Translations under genes and position numbers: made by a program
NCBI GenBank assembly: GCA_020086605.1
Contig: JACBWW010000051.1
Coordinates: 1,717,290 to 1,781,289 of the forward strand
Direction: 5' to 3'
Origin: Lanius collurio
Taxonomy: Eukaryota > Chordata > Aves > Passeriformes > Laniidae
DNA length: 64,000 nt
Shown: positions 60,901 through 64,000 of the stretch, piece by piece
How the letters are laid out: each line of letters starts with the position of its first letter
Numbering within the stretch: position 1 is the stretch's first letter
Notes under the pieces: generated by a model
What the model was told of the DNA's origin: nothing
What the model saw: the letters and a program-made list of their open reading frames with translations, nothing else
Databases searched by the model: none

Positions 60901-63900
60901 AGTGGACTGCAAGGGCTTCTGTCTGTTTGTGATGAGATTTAACCCTTATCCCCCACAGGGAGCCAAGTCACTCTGTCAAAGACCAAGAGTCATTTTAGTC
61001 TGTTCTGTATTTTAAGGATTCTTTTACCACTATCTTAGTCCCAGTTGGTTTGATTAGACTTTGGTTTTGGCTGTGGGTTCCAGCTTGCAGGAAAACATAA
61101 TTAACTTCATCACAAATCAATATGAAAATGATATTTGAAGAACTCTGCTTCAAGCTAAAGGTAATTGCAAGAGGTTTCATTATCTGTCAAGTAGATTATT
61201 TGGACGTGTTGTGAAATGCAAGCTGCAAGCAAACTTTTCGGTTACCAGCCACCATGTCATTACAGGACAGGCCTGGAAATGTATTCATTAGACAGGATGC
61301 TCTAAGATTTCAGCTTTTGCACACTTACGTCACTTTTGCTCAGGGCAACCCCTCAATGCATGTTCTTTATTTATTCCAAGATGAGGCAACTTCAGTACTT
61401 GTGCTACAGTGACTCTGCTCCTCCCAGGGGAGTGATTCTGTTTAGGGAGAATGTCACACTTGGTGACTTCTGCAAACAAGTAGAAATCAAAGTGGTCTAG
61501 ACTGTAAATTTGCTCCTGTGAAAAATCTGTCTTGCAGTGTACAGTTTTCTTGAAAGAGTAAGTTCTAACTAACCTTAACATTTTTTGCCATCTTGCTAAG
61601 GGCAGGAGTTGTTGGTCTAAGGAACGTACAGATTTGTCCTCTGGCCCTTTAACAGGAGTGTCATGACAGAGTGCTTGTGTTTCCTTTTTGAGCTCAAGAA
61701 TAAAATTGGAGAAATGCCACAATAATGAGACTAAATTAATGTCTAATTACTAATAGCGTTAAGACAAATATTTAGTATCTGAAGTTACTCTCTCATAAGC
61801 AACCTCTACAGAGTGACACATCAAAGTATTTATGTATGGACCCTTGAAACTCTGAACCAAACAAGTAAACAAAATCTCAGCTGAGTGTTTTGTGAGCCAC
61901 TTGCTGGTCTGAGCAGCAGCCAATGACAGGATAATGCTAGTGAGCCTCTACCTTTAGGTGCCAGTGACAATAAGCCAAGAACATGAAAAAGCATAGCACA
62001 AAATTGGAATTTAATTTCAGAAGGTATCATAATTTTTTTTTTAATTTGGAAAGGACTATATGAGAGCCTGAGGCACAATTTCTATTAGGACGATGAATTA
62101 CAGTGCTAGAAAAATACATACTGGTCTGAAATGAACTAGGAGTATTTGACTCGTCTGAATTGCAGCATTGAATAAAGATCTTGTTCTCACCAGTAACACT
62201 CTTGATGCATTTAACTATTGAGATTTTAAGTGTTTTCTGGGATACCTTAAAGTCTGAACTCAGACTGAAGCAAAGTACTTCAATGATGCATTTTTTTCAT
62301 CAATCAATGCAATTTTTTTTTTTCAAAGCTGAACAGAATATCCCAAGCCAAGCTACTCAGAAATTTTAGTAGAAATTTAAATACCAATAACAGATTTGCT
62401 TCACAATACCATGGCTGATGGATTATTGATTAATAACCAAGTCTTAGTCCTCTGGATATTGAGAATATTATGAAGCCATTACACTGATAGGAGTGCACTT
62501 CATCTCATTTGTCATTAGCAAGTTACAAATTATTTATATTTGGTGCTTTGTCAGCAAAACTTTGTTGAAATTAGATTTGCACAAGTTAACGCCTACAACA
62601 AATTTTTGAAGTAGGCTATGAATCACTTGAAATGAGCTGTTACCAATTGGTTAGTGGTTAGGAGTTTGTACTTGAATTCTGTCTGAGGGGAGATCCTAGG
62701 TTTTCTGGAAGGCAACTTTTAAGTGTTAGATCTTAAAAAGGATTTTAACATAATATTCTGTATGAGTTTGTTCTCAATGATTATTTTCCTGTCTATTTTG
62801 CTGAGTCCACTGGGACCTGTGGGAAAGGCATTTCATGGAGAAATGAACACTGGGATGAACATGCAGGTCTACTTATGTCGCTCTGCAGACTGGCAGAATG
62901 GGGGAGTTTCTGAGGATATTAAGTTAAAACAAAAAGTCAGCTGCATATGGAATGTGCAGATATAGTTTCCATAATCAAAAGCCACATACCCTTTTCTAAA
63001 TTAGGATTAAATCACAATTGCTGCATAACCCTATGTGTTGACTTTTACTTTCTTTGTATGTCTGAAAAGTGGATTTTCATTTGCTCCTGCTATCAGTTTC
63101 TGAGTTGATATCTTTGGGTTTCCCATGGCAACAGATTTCTTTGTGACTGAGCAAGTATCATTTTCTTGCTTTGGGTGTTAGCTAAGGTATGAATGCAGAG
63201 CCTCAGACAAAGAGCTGGTAAAATACAGTTTTCAAGGAGTTCTTTCTTTGAACCGAAACTGTTTTGTTTGTTGTTCTGTTGTTTTGGTTTTTTTTTTTTT
63301 TTTAAAGCATTAAATTGGGGTATGATTTCTTATCTATATAGAGCATGTAAATACTGCAAGATTTAATAGTAAGAGTTTTTGTAAGCAAAATGCCTTTATT
63401 ACTTGAGATCAGAATTATTGTGGAAAGTTGAATGAATAGCTCAACTTGGTGGTTTGTTTATTGCTTTTGTGCTTGGCTTGTGATTGCTTAACGGCTTGGG
63501 ACAGACTGTGATACTAATTACACTAAATACAACTATTCTTCTCTCTTCATAGAAATATCTAATTTTATTTTCACTTTTGTAGGTGATTTCTGTGGAAAGG
63601 ACACTCTTTGCCCAGTAAGTTCAGTTATTATAAGGTTAGCTATGTCCACTATTTCTATTCCAATAAAAGCATTTTTTTATCCCCAGGAATTACATTCACA
63701 AAATGTGAGATGCATCCTAAACAGCAGAAGGCTCTCTTCCAAGAGACATGATGTTGACAGAAACATGTTGTAGTAAGGAATTAATCTTTACTTTTCCTGA
63801 TTTGTTTTATTATGTATAATAACCCCCCAGGAAACATGAGTGAGTAGCTGCACTGCTGCAACTTGAAGCATCCAAACCAATCGGATGTAAGGCTGATACA

Positions 63901-64000
63901 GCTGTCTGTCTCACAATTAACTATCAGTCAGAAATCAAAGCAAGCACAAACGCAGCATTTCCCTGCCATGGATTTCTGCCTTGATGAAAACACACATTCT
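57941..64000. other. Gene-free stretch to the window end
   Basis: About 6 kb of AT-rich DNA with no supported gene. 60540-60960 is GC-richer and gives overlapping chance ORFs (60383-60706, 60591-60902, 60713-61015) without domains. A T-run lies at 63288-63303. A splice-bounded 32-nt stretch at 63583-63614 is listed separately. Confidence 0.6.
63583..63614 (+). other. Candidate 32-nt exon (splice-site bounded)
   Basis: A T-rich tract ends in TTTTGTAG, followed by 32 nt and then GTAAGT, a consensus donor. A second good acceptor (CTCTCTTCATAG, ending 63552) would give 62 nt. Two frames are open across the 32 nt; neither peptide is recognised. It may be a lncRNA exon or chance. Confidence 0.2.

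Noticed and set aside
60383..61015. Three overlapping ORFs of 100-107 codons
   Set aside because: Different frames over the same GC-richer patch, with no domain or signal peptide that holds up and no splice context.

Overview
This window reads as ordinary vertebrate, almost certainly avian, nuclear DNA. It is AT-rich and CpG-poor, no protein-coding host gene can be followed through it, and its recognisable repeats are bird-type: CR1 LINE 3' ends in both orientations and LTRs of an endogenous retrovirus (ERV) family that makes 6-bp target duplications. No mammalian SINEs or L1s were seen. A songbird is my inference from the repeat mix. Two runs of N (12294-12675 and 47811-47819) are assembly gaps. 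Almost every long open frame here is a chance frame or lies inside a repeat.

The outstanding object is at 3083-5154. Two 298-bp TG...CA LTRs, flanked by a perfect 6-bp target-site duplication (CAACAC), enclose only about 1.46 kb. That interior has no visible protease, reverse transcriptase, integrase or envelope. It carries a first ORF (3488-4129) whose first ~100 residues look like a retroviral Gag matrix region, then a GC- and CpG-rich stretch. A second ORF (4126-4632) encodes a clear cold-shock domain of the Y-box (YBX) type with an unusual Pro/Phe/Tyr-rich tail. The two ORFs overlap as ATGA. I read it as a non-autonomous ERV that captured a host Y-box mRNA, i.e. a Gag-matrix/cold-shock transducing element. 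The LTRs differ at about 25 sites while the cold-shock ORF is unbroken, which makes selection worth testing.

Other layout: 5155-15424 is gene-free with the large gap; 15425-16022 is an internally deleted CR1; 21536-21831 is a solo LTR of the same ERV family on the minus strand; 31204-31335, 33370-33815, 51236-51575 and 57863-57940 are further CR1 pieces; 34801-36433 is a 91-unit, 18-bp G-rich minisatellite that creates long spurious ORFs on both strands.

Less explained structures: two near-perfect snap-back palindromes (24648-24677 and 51739-51772), a ~145-bp duplicated segment pair (52381-52525 and 55851-56000), and a ~32-bp direct repeat bounding an ~830-bp GC-richer block (54340-55233). 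Three short stretches with good splice-site surroundings (23575-23622, 47414-47443, 63583-63614) are at best microexon or lncRNA-exon candidates. Gene-free stretches may be the intron of a large gene or a gene desert; the sequence alone does not decide this.
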